Shown here piece by piece: positions 1 through 7,149 of a stretch of 64,000 nt of DNA. The stretch's first letter is position 1; each line of letters begins with the position of its first letter. The translations under genes were made by a program, and so were the position numbers. Origin of the DNA: Rhizobium rosettiformans W3. GTDB taxonomy: Bacteria; Pseudomonadota; Alphaproteobacteria; Rhizobiales; Rhizobiaceae. The notes beneath the pieces were generated by a model. The model searched no databases. It was not told where the DNA came from and saw only the letters and a list, made by a program, of their open reading frames with translations. Location: positions 1 through 64,000 of the forward strand of contig NZ_STGU01000012.1 in assembly GCF_004912135.1 (NCBI RefSeq). Reading direction: 5' to 3'.

Positions 1-200
1 CCTAACACTTAGCAAGTGGGAGATCGTGTCCGGGGATTTAGGGGCCACTACAAATCGTCCTTCCTAAGGCTGGTAACAATGGCGAAAATCTCGCCGCCGC
101 TCATGCCTACATCCGGCAATCCCTGTGCCACCATTTTGGCGGCTTCACTGCCCTTGACTCGTTTGGTGGCTGGATCGATCCGGAGACGGGAGTCGAGTAT

Positions 201-386
201 ATGGAAGCGGGTTTGACCTATCAGACCGGCATGGAAGACACGGCGGAGAATGCCGCCACGTTGCGCCGTATAGCCACGCAAGCGGGCATTATGGCCGGTC
301 AACTTGCAATGGCGGTCACGCTTGCCAATCGCGCTTTTGAAGTCATCACCATTGCAGAGGAGGAGTCGCGCAATGCTCAAGCCTAA
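201..386 (+). CDS. Small phage protein of unknown function, start uncertain
   Basis: The reading frame is open from position 42 to the stop at 384-386. The upstream part (from about 48) reads like real protein (PKAGNNGEN..., then a GGWIDPETG segment), but no ATG, GTG or TTG occurs in frame before ATG 201. A purine-rich AGGGG lies at 40-44, at a normal distance from codon CTA 48. The true start may therefore be lost or non-standard, and the 61-residue product from 201 may be a shortened form. No function is recognised. It is followed directly by a tiny basic ORF. Confidence 0.45.
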   Translation: MEAGLTYQTGMEDTAENAATLRRIATQAGIMAGQLAMAVTLANRAFEVITIAEEESRNAQA

Positions 387-459
387 AAAGATCGAACGTC
401 AAAACGCCCGTAAGAACAAGGAAAAACAGCGGCGATTCTTCACGGGAATCAAGCGCTAA
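373..459 (+). CDS. 28-residue basic peptide
   Basis: A short frame starting ATG CTC AAG encodes a very basic peptide rich in Lys, Arg and Gln (MLKPKKIERQNARKNKEKQR...). A good ribosome binding site (GAGGAG at 358-363) precedes it, and it overlaps the end of the previous frame by 14 bases. Such highly charged small peptides are frequent in phage accessory regions. No family is recognised. Being short, it could be a chance frame, but the binding site and overlap favour a real gene. Confidence 0.45.
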   Translation: MLKPKKIERQNARKNKEKQRRFFTGIKR

Positions 460-476
460 AATCATGCGCGGCGGAG

Positions 477-548
477 TCAGAAAATCTGACTCTGCCGTTT
501 GACTCCTTATCCAATATGCTCTATATAGATCATATTGGATAAGGAGTC
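477..548 (+). promoter_or_regulatory. Promoter embedded in an 18-bp perfect inverted repeat, with upstream palindromic operator
   Basis: The phage palindrome TCAGAAAATCTGA lies at 477-489, here extended to perfect 8-bp arms at 474-492. It is followed by -35 TTGACT (499-504), a 17-bp spacer and -10 TATATA (522-527). A perfect inverted repeat with arms 501-518 and 531-548 encloses the -10 box in its 12-base loop. Its right arm contains the Shine-Dalgarno AAGGAG (541-546) of the gene at 554. mRNA made from this promoter should begin near 534 and lack the left arm. Read-through mRNA would have both arms and hide the ribosome binding site. Confidence 0.75.
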
Positions 549-553
549 ACCCA

Positions 554-742
554 ATGGTCAAGGTCATGTTTCAAGATGCTAACGGCAACGCGCCTTTCGC
601 TGCAGCGTTCTGCTCTATCCGCGAGTCGCGTGGTGTCATGCAAGAGACACTCGCCAATCTCAAGGCGCAAGGCGTTGCAATCGTGGCCGCAGATAGCCAG
701 CGCATTGTCACAGCGACGGGCGCCAAATATTGGCTTGCCTAG
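554..742 (+). CDS. Small phage protein of unknown function (62 aa)
   Basis: This small, mildly basic 62-residue protein has no signal peptide or membrane segment, and no family is recognised. ATG 554 is preceded by AAGGAG at 541-546, which lies in the right arm of the inverted repeat described for its promoter. The gene has its own strong promoter, and its stop codon TAG (740-742) directly abuts the next copy of the phage palindrome at 743. Tight control by a dedicated promoter suggests a regulatory or host-takeover role, but nothing in the sequence proves it. Confidence 0.6.
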   Translation: MVKVMFQDANGNAPFAAAFCSIRESRGVMQETLANLKAQGVAIVAADSQRIVTATGAKYWLA

Positions 743-797
743 TCAGAAAATCTTACATTAGGCGTTGACACTAGCGCCTAATATGCATTATATAGAT
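743..797 (+). promoter_or_regulatory. Promoter with palindromic operator and nested inverted repeats
   Basis: The palindrome variant TCAGAAAATCTTA (743-755) is followed 9 bp later by -35 TTGACA (765-770). A TATATA -10 box lies at 789-794 (18-bp spacer; TTATAT gives 17). The -35 box is enclosed by TTAGGCG (758-764) and CGCCTAA (775-781). The -10 box is enclosed by AATATG (780-785) and CATATT (798-803), the same core as in the promoter at 513-536. The two promoters share a nearly identical 25-bp segment around the -10 box. Confidence 0.7.
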
Positions 798-827
798 CAT
801 ATTGAAACGGCAAATGGAGTCGCCGCA

Positions 828-1457
828 ATGTCCTACTTCCACATTGATTGCATTGATATCGCAAACGCTGCGCGTGTTGACATCGACGTGTTTAAGAATG
901 TCGGTTCTCTGGTGCTGGCCTCGATCCGGCAACCCTTTATCGTCATGCCGCTGCAGATGGCTGACATCTGGGCAAACGGACGGGAAAGCCGTTTCCTGTT
1001 TGGCCACAAGCGGGCTGGCTATGATTTCATCCAGCAGCATGCAAAGCGCCTGCAGCAGGCAGCAGTCCGCGCCTATGAGTGCGACGATTTGGACTCGTAT
1101 ATCCTGACCTTGCTGGAATGCCCTAACCTGGGAATCGTCAAGGCCTCTTTCTTCGCTCAGATGACAATCGCAACAGGTGCTTGCCTTGACATGCACAATC
1201 TCCAGCGCCTGGGCCTATCAGATACCGCCTTCCGTTTCCCTAAGGGTTTGAAGCTGGACTCGGTTCATAAGAGAATCCGCACCTATAACACGGTGTGGCG
1301 TAATGAGGGCGATTCCGCCTATTGGTGGAATTCATGGTGCGACCATGTCGCCGGTCAACAGCTTGCCAAGCGCGATCAATGGAAGGCTGATTTTAACAAT
1401 GGTGCTGCAGTGTCGCGCTTGCATCGCCTTGCCCTGGGAGAGACGCCGTCTGTTTGA
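828..1457 (+). CDS. Phage protein of unknown function (209 aa)
   Basis: The 209-residue product begins MSYFHIDCIDI. The start ATG 828 was chosen because GGAG (817-820) precedes it and the promoter -10 box lies at 789-794; the frame extends further upstream but that part overlaps the promoter. The protein is rich in aromatic residues and Trp (an AYWWNSWCDH stretch near the C-terminus) and has no obvious membrane segment. No family is recognised. It is the last gene before a terminator and the repeat-rich gap preceding the portal gene. Confidence 0.65.
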   Translation: MSYFHIDCIDIANAARVDIDVFKNVGSLVLASIRQPFIVMPLQMADIWANGRESRFLFGHKRAGYDFIQQHAKRLQQAAVRAYECDDLDSYILTLLECPNLGIVKASFFAQMTIATGACLDMHNLQRLGLSDTAFRFPKGLKLDSVHKRIRTYNTVWRNEGDSAYWWNSWCDHVAGQQLAKRDQWKADFNNGAAVSRLHRLALGETPSV

Positions 1458-1525
1458 AATTGGTAGACTCATTGTTCTAGCTGGACTCGTTTGGATCGTC
1501 TTTAAAGCGGTCGCTAATATGTGAA

Positions 1526-1554
1526 GGGAAGGCGGATTAACCGCCTTCTTTCCC
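1526..1554 (+). terminator. Rho-independent terminator-like hairpin
   Basis: GAAGGCGG (1528-1535) and CCGCCTTC (1541-1548) form a perfect 8-bp stem with a 5-base loop, followed by a short pyrimidine run. It closes the small-gene unit upstream. Confidence 0.65.
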
Positions 1555-1591
1555 AATCTGGGAACGGGTCGAAATTGAATAAAATTTTACC

Positions 1592-1947
1592 GAGGGACCC
1601 AAAGGGGACCGTACCCCTGGGGGCCTGTCGAGGCGGGTGTAGCTGTCACGGATAGCTAGAGCATTTTCCGGCTTTTCATATTGACCGGGGACCCGGAGGC
1701 CCACCTGCCTTCTTCATCTCGATCCCTATGACACCCCACCCGGTATATGCATCGGGGGACCCAGAGACACTCCCCACGTCACATATCCGAGACACTCAAC
1801 GCCCCCACGTAATTTTTACGATACACTCAGGGGACCCATCGACCGTCCCGTCATCCTATCGTCCTGTTATCCCGGCATCCTGTTAAGATGTCTTATGCGA
1901 CATATCTGGCGCTAAATATGCTTTAAACGACATCATTTGGGGGACCC
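1592..1947. repeat. Gene-free stretch with five GGGACCC repeats
   Basis: No convincing gene is seen between 1,525 and 2,046. GGGACCC occurs at 1594, 1688, 1756, 1831 and 1941, at intervals of 94, 68, 75 and 110 bp; four of the five copies have an extra G before them and four continue with A. Between them GAGACACTC occurs twice and CCCCACGT twice. Position directly upstream of the portal gene and the spaced repeats suggest a DNA-binding site such as a packaging (pac/cos) or replication site. That role is inference. Confidence 0.5.
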
Positions 1948-1983
1948 AAGCCGTCCTCCTGGTGAGCCGTTGGGTCAGTTATT

Positions 1984-2018
1984 TTGACATACTGGGCATG
2001 ATGTGTCAGAATATGCGG
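1984..2018 (+). promoter_or_regulatory. Promoter upstream of portal gene
   Basis: -35 TTGACA (1984-1989), a 17-bp spacer and -10 CAGAAT (2007-2012) lie 35 bp before the portal start. The -10 box overlaps a half-site of the phage palindrome (TCAGAATA at 2006-2013). This is probably the promoter of the structural operon. Confidence 0.6.
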
Positions 2019-2046
2019 ACATTTTAGCCCAAGCAAGGATAAGACC

Positions 2047-3669
2047 GTGGCAACGAGAAGCGGCAAGAAGGAAATCAGCCTCAAGAACATCATGTCCAGC
2101 TATCCGACCTGGGCGCATCCTTCTGTCCATTATCACTCGGTGGACTGGGAGACGCTGCGTGACACCTTCCAGGGTGAGCGCCAGGTCAAGGACAAGGGTG
2201 AGGTGTATCTTCCGCAGCCATCCGGCCTGGATGATAGCGAGTACGCCCTCTACCTGGACAATGCCACCTACTACAACATGACGAACCGCACGGTCGGCGC
2301 CCTGGTGGGCACGATCTTCCGTCGCAACCCCGTCATCTCGAACCTCCCCAAGAAGCTCCAGAAGAGGGTACGCAAGATCACGAAGGACAATCAGTCCCTT
2401 CGTTCATTCACGCGCCGCGCCGCCAAGGAAGTGATCCACATGGGGCGCTATGGTGTCCTGGTCGACATGCCCGAGAGCGGTGGGAACCCATACCTGACCG
2501 GCTACGTCACCGAGGCGATCCTGGACTGGTCTTTTGAGATGGTCGGCGACCGCGAGGTGCTCACCGAGGTCATGCTGATGGAGGCGTATCTGCGTGGGCA
2601 TGAGGCGGGATCGACCAGTGGTCAGCGTTCCTACTCGATCCGCATCCGTGCGCTGCGCCTGGTCAATGGTATCTACCAGCAGCACGTCTATGATGCCCTC
2701 TCGAACCAGACCTTCCCGGATGTGACGCGCAACCCGGATCGTGTGATCACGCCGACCAATCGTGGTGTCGCACTCGACTACATCCCCTTCATCATCTTCG
2801 GTACCGAGTCCAACTCGCCGGACATCGAGCGCTCTTCCATGCTCGACATCGCCCAGATGAACATCTCCCACTTCCGCTCCTACGCTCACCTTGAGCATGG
2901 TCGCTTCTACACGGGCCTGCCCGTCTATTACGTCTCGAAGGGGCAGGGCGAGGGCAAGGGCGAATACACCATCGGCGCCAGTGTCGTCTGGGAAGTCGGC
3001 CCCGGTGAGAGCGCAGGCATCATCGAGTTCAACGGGAATGGCCTGAAGTTCCTGGAGAATGCGATCTCCACCAAGGAGCAGCACATCTCGACCCTGGGCG
3101 GTCGTCTGATCGGTACCGGCAGCTCGTCTGGCGCGTCCGAGTCCGACAACCAGGCCAACATGAAGGACCGCAATGAGCAGGCGCTTCTGCTAAATGTCTC
3201 GATGGCCCTGGATGAAGGCTTCACGCAGGTCATGCAGTGGTGGGCAAGCTGGCAAGACGTCAAGAATTCCGACGCCGAGGAGATTAGCATCGAGTTCAAC
3301 AAGGACTTCATGCTGAAGGACGCCGCCGCCCGCGAGTTCCGTGCGATCCAGCAGATGTACAATGATGGCATCCTGCCGATTGAGGTCGTCTACGACTACC
3401 TGAAGAAGGCAGAGGTCATTCCGGACTGGCTTGAGCTGGAAGAGTTCAGAAAGCTCCTCGAGTCCAAGAACAGCTTCCCGAACAATCCGGATGCAGAGGC
3501 CAATTCTCGCGGCTTCCCGGATCGCAAGACGGAGCTGGAGCTGGAAGAAGCGGACAAGGACCGCAAGAGCCAGGAAACCATCGCCGAGAGCCAGGCAGCG
3601 GTCGCGCTGAAGGCAGCTCGCAACCAGCCGGAGCAGCCGCCCGCCAAGAAGCCGGTTGGTGCAGCGTGA
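2047..3669 (+). CDS. Portal protein (DUF4055-like)
   Basis: The 540-residue protein resembles the DUF4055 group of phage portal proteins, which form the dodecameric ring at the capsid vertex through which DNA is packaged and which binds terminase and connector. The N-terminal part contains the YLDNATYYNMT and GALVGTIFRRNP segments, and the middle is an alpha/beta region. The last 60 residues are Glu/Lys/Gln-rich and probably coiled. The start is GTG 2047, with AAGGA at 2035-2039. It is the first gene of the structural block; the scaffold and capsid genes follow only after about 5 kb of accessory genes, which is an unusual insertion. Confidence 0.85.
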   Translation: MATRSGKKEISLKNIMSSYPTWAHPSVHYHSVDWETLRDTFQGERQVKDKGEVYLPQPSGLDDSEYALYLDNATYYNMTNRTVGALVGTIFRRNPVISNLPKKLQKRVRKITKDNQSLRSFTRRAAKEVIHMGRYGVLVDMPESGGNPYLTGYVTEAILDWSFEMVGDREVLTEVMLMEAYLRGHEAGSTSGQRSYSIRIRALRLVNGIYQQHVYDALSNQTFPDVTRNPDRVITPTNRGVALDYIPFIIFGTESNSPDIERSSMLDIAQMNISHFRSYAHLEHGRFYTGLPVYYVSKGQGEGKGEYTIGASVVWEVGPGESAGIIEFNGNGLKFLENAISTKEQHISTLGGRLIGTGSSSGASESDNQANMKDRNEQALLLNVSMALDEGFTQVMQWWASWQDVKNSDAEEISIEFNKDFMLKDAAAREFRAIQQMYNDGILPIEVVYDYLKKAEVIPDWLELEEFRKLLESKNSFPNNPDAEANSRGFPDRKTELELEEADKDRKSQETIAESQAAVALKAARNQPEQPPAKKPVGAA

Positions 3670-3878
3670 TCATGAAAATCTGGGGGAGGGTGGTGACGGC
3701 CTGGATCGTCCTCTCCCTCCTCCTCGCAATCCCCTCGATCCCATACATCACGGAAATCCTGGTCGGCTCACTGATCGTCGGATTCCTCACGCTGGTGGCG
3801 TCGATCTACCTATTTTTCAACCACGTGAACGTGAGAACCCGAAATGCTCGCTCTGAAACTCATCATCGCCCAGGTTAA
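3666..3878 (+). CDS. Small two-helix membrane protein (70 aa)
   Basis: GTG 3666 overlaps the portal stop codon (GTGA); ATG 3672 is an equally possible start. Two hydrophobic helices (about residues 10-28 and 33-55) are followed by a basic tail. The size and topology would fit a holin or inner-membrane accessory protein, but it is far from the lysis genes. No family is recognised. Confidence 0.55.
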   Translation: MIMKIWGRVVTAWIVLSLLLAIPSIPYITEILVGSLIVGFLTLVASIYLFFNHVNVRTRNARSETHHRPG

Positions 3879-3969
3879 GCGCAACGAACTGCAGCACTTC
3901 TGCATGGCGTTTCCTGAATTCGTGCGCCTTTACGGCTTTTTCCCCTTTCCGAACGGCGCTCGCCTGTAA
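3844..3969 (+). CDS. Short ORF (41 aa)
   Basis: The frame from ATG 3844 to TAA 3967-3969 overlaps the preceding gene by 35 bases. It encodes 41 residues with an amphipathic N-terminus (MLALKLIIAQVKRNELQHF) and an aromatic C-terminus. A GAGAACCCGAA stretch upstream is a poor ribosome binding site. The gene fills the space before the next promoter, so it may be real; no function is recognised. Confidence 0.35.
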   Translation: MLALKLIIAQVKRNELQHFCMAFPEFVRLYGFFPFPNGARL

Positions 3970-3972
3970 GAG

Positions 3973-4048
3973 ACAGAATTTCTGACATTTGCTGTTGACT
4001 TCTCTGTCATCAGGTGATTAATTCTGCCCAACAGGTTAGAAAATCTGT
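3973..4048 (+). promoter_or_regulatory. Promoter flanked by two palindromic operators
   Basis: Palindrome copies ACAGAATTTCTGA (3973-3985) and TTAGAAAATCTGT (4036-4048) lie on each side of a promoter with -35 TTGACT (3995-4000), a 17-bp spacer and -10 TTAATT (4018-4023). The downstream copy sits just after the expected start site. CTGTTG (3992-3997) and CAACAG (4029-4034) also frame the promoter. The layout suggests repression by a protein that bridges or blocks the promoter. Confidence 0.7.
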
Positions 4049-4071
4049 CAGGTAGGGAAATGGAGCAAGGC

Positions 4072-4221
4072 ATGAGCGAGAATCCTTTCCAGTTCGATCC
4101 AGGCATCACGAAGACCGACAAGGTTCTCGCTGTCTGCATCATGCTGGCGGGCATTGCCATGTTCTGGGTAGCGACCGAGCTGCTGGAGACGTTCCTCTTC
4201 TCGATCCTGGCGCAGCTGTAG
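4072..4221 (+). CDS. Single-helix membrane peptide (49 aa)
   Basis: A start at ATG 4072 gives GGAG (4062-4065) as ribosome binding site; ATG 4060 is an alternative adding four residues. The peptide has a short polar N-terminus (MSENPFQFDPG) and one long hydrophobic helix (about residues 20-45). It ends nine bases before the ligase start, so the two are probably co-transcribed from the promoter at 3,995. No function is recognised. Confidence 0.5.
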   Translation: MSENPFQFDPGITKTDKVLAVCIMLAGIAMFWVATELLETFLFSILAQL

Positions 4222-4230
4222 GAGTCGCCA

Positions 4231-5379
4231 GTGACCATTCATCAAACCCTTTACGCCCGTGACACCTCGGGCAACGTACGCGTCTGGAAACTGGAGAGCG
4301 AGGGTCCCGCATACCGTTCGCTCTCCGGTCTGATCGACGGCAAGCTTGCAGAGTCCGGCTGGACCACCTGCTCGCCGAAGAACGTGGGCAAGAAGAACGA
4401 GACGACCGCCGAGGCTCAGTGCCTGAAAGAAGTCGAAGCCGAATACACGAAGAAGGCCAAGCAAGGCTACTTCGAAGACGTCGCTGACATCGACAACTGC
4501 CAGACGCTCTTCCCTATGCTCGCCTTCAAATACACCGACCTGAAGAAGGGTTTGGACTGGTCAACCGGCGACGGCTTCTATGCTCAGCGCAAGTTCGACG
4601 GCATTCGCAACCTGGCACGTGCCCAGGGCAACTTCTCACGCACTGGTGAGCCGACGCTGACCTTCCCGGCGATCCATGAGGTGATGCAGGAGATCACTTC
4701 CTACTTCCCGCAGCTCTCGCTCGACGGCGAGCTGTACAATCACGCCCTCGCCGACGATCTGCCGAAGATCAACAGCCTGGTGCGCAAGAAGAACCCTTCT
4801 GAAGCGGATATCGCCGCCGCCAACAAGCTCCAGTATCACGTCTACGACGTCTTCGATGAGCAGCGTCCGGACCTGACCTATCATGAGCGCCTGAACCTCC
4901 TTGAGGAGCTGTTCAACGACTTCGCGCTGATGGACCATCCATCGTTCGTCTTCGTGGACACCGAATACGTCGACAACCAGGCCGACCTGGACGCGCTCTA
5001 TACCAAGTGGCGCAAGGAAGGCTACGAGGGGCAGATCATCCGCTCGCCGCTCGGTATGTATCAGCCCGACAAGCGCCCGAAGGACCTCATCAAGCGCAAG
5101 GAATACATCGATGAGGAATTCGTCGTTGCGGACATCCTTGAGGGCAACGGCAACTGGGCAGGTGCCGCCAAGGCAGTCGTCTACCACCATCCGACGCGCC
5201 CCGGCGACACGTTCGAGACCGGCCTGAAGGGCACCTACGAAGACAACGTCAAGGTCCTCCAGGAGAAGGCGAAGTACATCGGTGGTGACGGCACTGTTGC
5301 CTACTTCAAGTTCTCTCCGAAGGGCGTCCCGGTCCAGGGCGTGACCAAGCTCCTCCATGGCGGCAAGCGAGCCGCCTGA
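4231..5379 (+). CDS. ATP-dependent DNA ligase with N-terminal WGR-like domain
   Basis: This 382-residue enzyme should seal nicks in double-stranded DNA through an enzyme-AMP intermediate. The nucleotidyltransferase motif I is RKFDGIRN, with adenylated Lys121. A later motif (EGQIIRSP, about residue 268) and the KRKEYIDEEF segment lead into the OB-fold, which ends at the C-terminus. Residues 1-80 resemble a WGR-type module (SPKNVGKKNETT), a fusion seen in some phage ligases. GTG 4231 is the start, with AGGAG upstream. It lies in the accessory cluster between the portal and capsid genes. Confidence 0.88.
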   Translation: MTIHQTLYARDTSGNVRVWKLESEGPAYRSLSGLIDGKLAESGWTTCSPKNVGKKNETTAEAQCLKEVEAEYTKKAKQGYFEDVADIDNCQTLFPMLAFKYTDLKKGLDWSTGDGFYAQRKFDGIRNLARAQGNFSRTGEPTLTFPAIHEVMQEITSYFPQLSLDGELYNHALADDLPKINSLVRKKNPSEADIAAANKLQYHVYDVFDEQRPDLTYHERLNLLEELFNDFALMDHPSFVFVDTEYVDNQADLDALYTKWRKEGYEGQIIRSPLGMYQPDKRPKDLIKRKEYIDEEFVVADILEGNGNWAGAAKAVVYHHPTRPGDTFETGLKGTYEDNVKVLQEKAKYIGGDGTVAYFKFSPKGVPVQGVTKLLHGGKRAA

Positions 5380-5573
5380 TGACGATCACCCTCGGAACGT
5401 GGGCGATCCCCGCGTTTCTGACCGGGTTCTGTTTCGCCTGCGCCTACTTCGGACTGCCACACAAGCCGGGACGTAAGATCGATCCCGTCTTCCTGATCTT
5501 CCAGCTGTTCGTGATGTTCGTCCCCGCGAGCGTCATGTCCTCCACCGCCTGGCTCGCCTGGGCATACAACTAG
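5379..5573 (+). CDS. Small two-helix membrane protein (64 aa)
   Basis: ATG 5379 overlaps the ligase stop (TGATGA), implying translational coupling. The 64 residues form two hydrophobic helices (about 5-22 and 35-60) around a short basic loop (PHKPGRKIDP). No family is recognised. It is one of several small membrane proteins in this accessory block. Confidence 0.55.
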   Translation: MTITLGTWAIPAFLTGFCFACAYFGLPHKPGRKIDPVFLIFQLFVMFVPASVMSSTAWLAWAYN

Positions 5574-5588
5574 ACCAAGGATCAAAGC

Positions 5589-6221
5589 ATGTTTCCTCCC
5601 CATCTCATCGAAGACGGCAAGCAGCCTCCGTTTCAGTTTCCGGTTCTGAAGTTCGGGCGCTCGCGCTTCCCAAAGGTGATGTTCGCCGTGACGCTCGACA
5701 CCCTTGCGCTCAGCTCGTTCGCCGCTGTCGCTGCGATCACCGTCACCGCCTTCAACCTGGAGGGCGTGATCGACACCCGCACGATCCTGCTCGACTACGA
5801 TCAGCAGCAGCGCGACTTCGGGCGCGAGATCAACGCACAGACGCTCCGCTTCTGGCTCGAAGATGCATCTGCCAGCCGCCGCTTCATCTTGACCGAGCAG
5901 ATCGGGAATCGCTTGATTGCTGATGACGCAATTTCTGTCCTCGCGGACTTTATCGCTGACCACAAGTCTCGCGCCAAGGAAACGCGCACCGTGGTCTGGA
6001 CCAAGGGCATCAAGCTCGAAGCCAGCATCCTGGAACAGCTCGCCGCTGACTACGACACCGACCTGGGCATCACCTACCAGGACTGGGCCGATCTGCGGAC
6101 CCTTGCGCTTCTGACCGGCGTCACCATCGGTCGCTTCGATGGCACGGACGGCGCCCCTCTCACCGCACCTGAACAAGCACTGAAGGTCATCGAAGGCCTC
6201 CAGAAGCTCAACCTCGACTGA
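5589..6221 (+). CDS. Degenerate 3'-5' exoribonuclease-like protein
   Basis: The 210-residue protein resembles the RNase H-fold 3'-5' exoribonuclease family (Rv2179c-like). The FAVTLDTLALS segment (about residue 33) matches the DxE motif I, the INAQTLRFWLEDA segment matches the typical T-x-x-W region, and VWTKGIKLEASIL resembles the VWGNGxxFD motif. Two usual acidic residues are changed: the E of DxE is missing and the D of FD is E. It may be catalytically weak or inactive. It sits in the operon after the ligase, ahead of a lipoprotein gene. Confidence 0.55.
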   Translation: MFPPHLIEDGKQPPFQFPVLKFGRSRFPKVMFAVTLDTLALSSFAAVAAITVTAFNLEGVIDTRTILLDYDQQQRDFGREINAQTLRFWLEDASASRRFILTEQIGNRLIADDAISVLADFIADHKSRAKETRTVVWTKGIKLEASILEQLAADYDTDLGITYQDWADLRTLALLTGVTIGRFDGTDGAPLTAPEQALKVIEGLQKLNLD

Positions 6222-6232
6222 AGGAGACCATC

Positions 6233-6520
6233 ATGCCCCGCATCACTCGTAACAGCGCCTTCAGAGCGCTCTCCGTTTGCGCCCTCGCCGTTGTCGGCGC
6301 AGGCCTGCTCACCAGCTGCGGTGTCAACCCGCGCAATGCCACCTCAGCGCTCGAAGCCCAGGGCCTGAAGGACGTGAAGATCGGCAGCTACTCGTTCTTC
6401 GGCTGCGGGCGTGACGATACCTTCGCGTCCAACTTCTCCGCCATCGGCGCCAACGGCAAGCCGGTCACCGGTACCGTCTGCCAGGGTCTCTTCAAGGGCA
6501 CCACGGTTCGGTTCGACTGA
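6233..6520 (+). CDS. Small lipoprotein (95 aa)
   Basis: A basic N-terminus, a hydrophobic stretch and the lipobox LTSC (Cys29) mark a lipoprotein signal peptide. The mature part, about 66 residues, is small, has two further Cys residues and contains a KIGSYSFFGCGRDD segment; these could form a disulphide in the periplasm. AAGGAG precedes the start. Prophage lipoproteins can alter the host envelope (superinfection exclusion); that role is only suggested by the localisation. Confidence 0.65.
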   Translation: MPRITRNSAFRALSVCALAVVGAGLLTSCGVNPRNATSALEAQGLKDVKIGSYSFFGCGRDDTFASNFSAIGANGKPVTGTVCQGLFKGTTVRFD

Positions 6521-6522
6521 CA

Positions 6523-6612
6523 GTGGTCGAAGTCCTCATCGTTCTCATCCTCGCAGTGGCCCTGGTGGGCTGCTGCATCTACTTCGGAGGCTCCAATGGC
6601 GAAATTTCGTAA
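6523..6612 (+). CDS. 29-residue membrane peptide
   Basis: A short frame from GTG 6523 to TAA 6610-6612 encodes one hydrophobic helix (VVEVLIVLILAVALVGCC). It lies between two genes and overlaps the next start by 17 bases. Its stop falls inside the next gene, and a GGAGG (6586-6590) for the next gene is inside it. The compact packing suggests a translated leader or coupling ORF; no function is recognised. Confidence 0.35.
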   Translation: MVEVLIVLILAVALVGCCIYFGGSNGEIS

Positions 6613-6874
6613 GCTCCCCGTCGAGATCGAGGCCGTCCGTTGGGATGGCGACAGACTCGATGAGGTTACTCCCTGGATCAGGGAAGCAATCGCAAAAGCG
6701 CCGGTATCCGGTACTGCTGGCTGGCTCTTGCGCGTCAACGACGACGTTCACATCGGGACCCTTGAGGGAACCATGGTCGCTTCACCCGGCGACTACATCA
6801 TCCGGGGCGTGAAGGGTGAGGTGTATCCCTGCAAGCCCGACATCTTCGCTCAAACCTATGAGGCCGTGACATGA
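6596..6874 (+). CDS. Phage accessory protein of the KFRKxPVxIEA...PGDYIIRGVKGE family (92 aa)
   Basis: The N-terminus KFRKLPVEIEAVRW and the C-terminal PGDYIIRGVKGEVYPCKPDIF block are hallmarks of a small protein found in very many phages of diverse hosts. Its function is not established; the fold is a small beta-rich domain. GGAGG (6586-6590) gives a good ribosome binding site. It overlaps the next gene by four bases (ATGA). Confidence 0.75.
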   Translation: MAKFRKLPVEIEAVRWDGDRLDEVTPWIREAIAKAPVSGTAGWLLRVNDDVHIGTLEGTMVASPGDYIIRGVKGEVYPCKPDIFAQTYEAVT

Positions 6875-7149
6875 TCCCATCCAACTTCCGCCAAGCCAAC
6901 CTGGTCCTCAAGGCCCCACCAGGCGAGGGAGAGAACGTCGTGGACCTGCCAGTCTTCCTCAATCGCGACGAAGGCACCGTCAGCTCGCTCTGGATGCCAA
7001 CCGACGAGGAGCGCGAGATCATCGCCAAGGGCGGCGGCGTCATGGTCACGATCTGGGGCCATACCCATCCACCCGTCATGGTCGGCGCCGCCGAGCTGGT
7101 CTATGGTGAGCATTATGAGGCGACTGATGAAGCACCTCTCTCATCCTGA
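6871..7149 (+). CDS. Phage accessory protein of unknown function (92 aa)
   Basis: ATG 6871 overlaps the previous stop. The sequence (LPVFLNRDEGTVSSLWMPTDEEREIIAKGG followed by VMVTIWGHTHPPVMV) matches a small conserved family common in phage and prophage genomes next to the PGDYIIRGVKGE protein. The region around GHTHPP could bind a metal, but no function is established. Its end overlaps the next start by about 20 bases. Confidence 0.6.
   Translation: MIPSNFRQANLVLKAPPGEGENVVDLPVFLNRDEGTVSSLWMPTDEEREIIAKGGGVMVTIWGHTHPPVMVGAAELVYGEHYEATDEAPLSS

Noticed and set aside
1450-1524. Hydrophobic peptide at the end of the first gene block
   Set aside because: It encodes a membrane-like stretch (RLIVLAGLVWIVFKAV), but no ATG, GTG or TTG with a ribosome site is in place.
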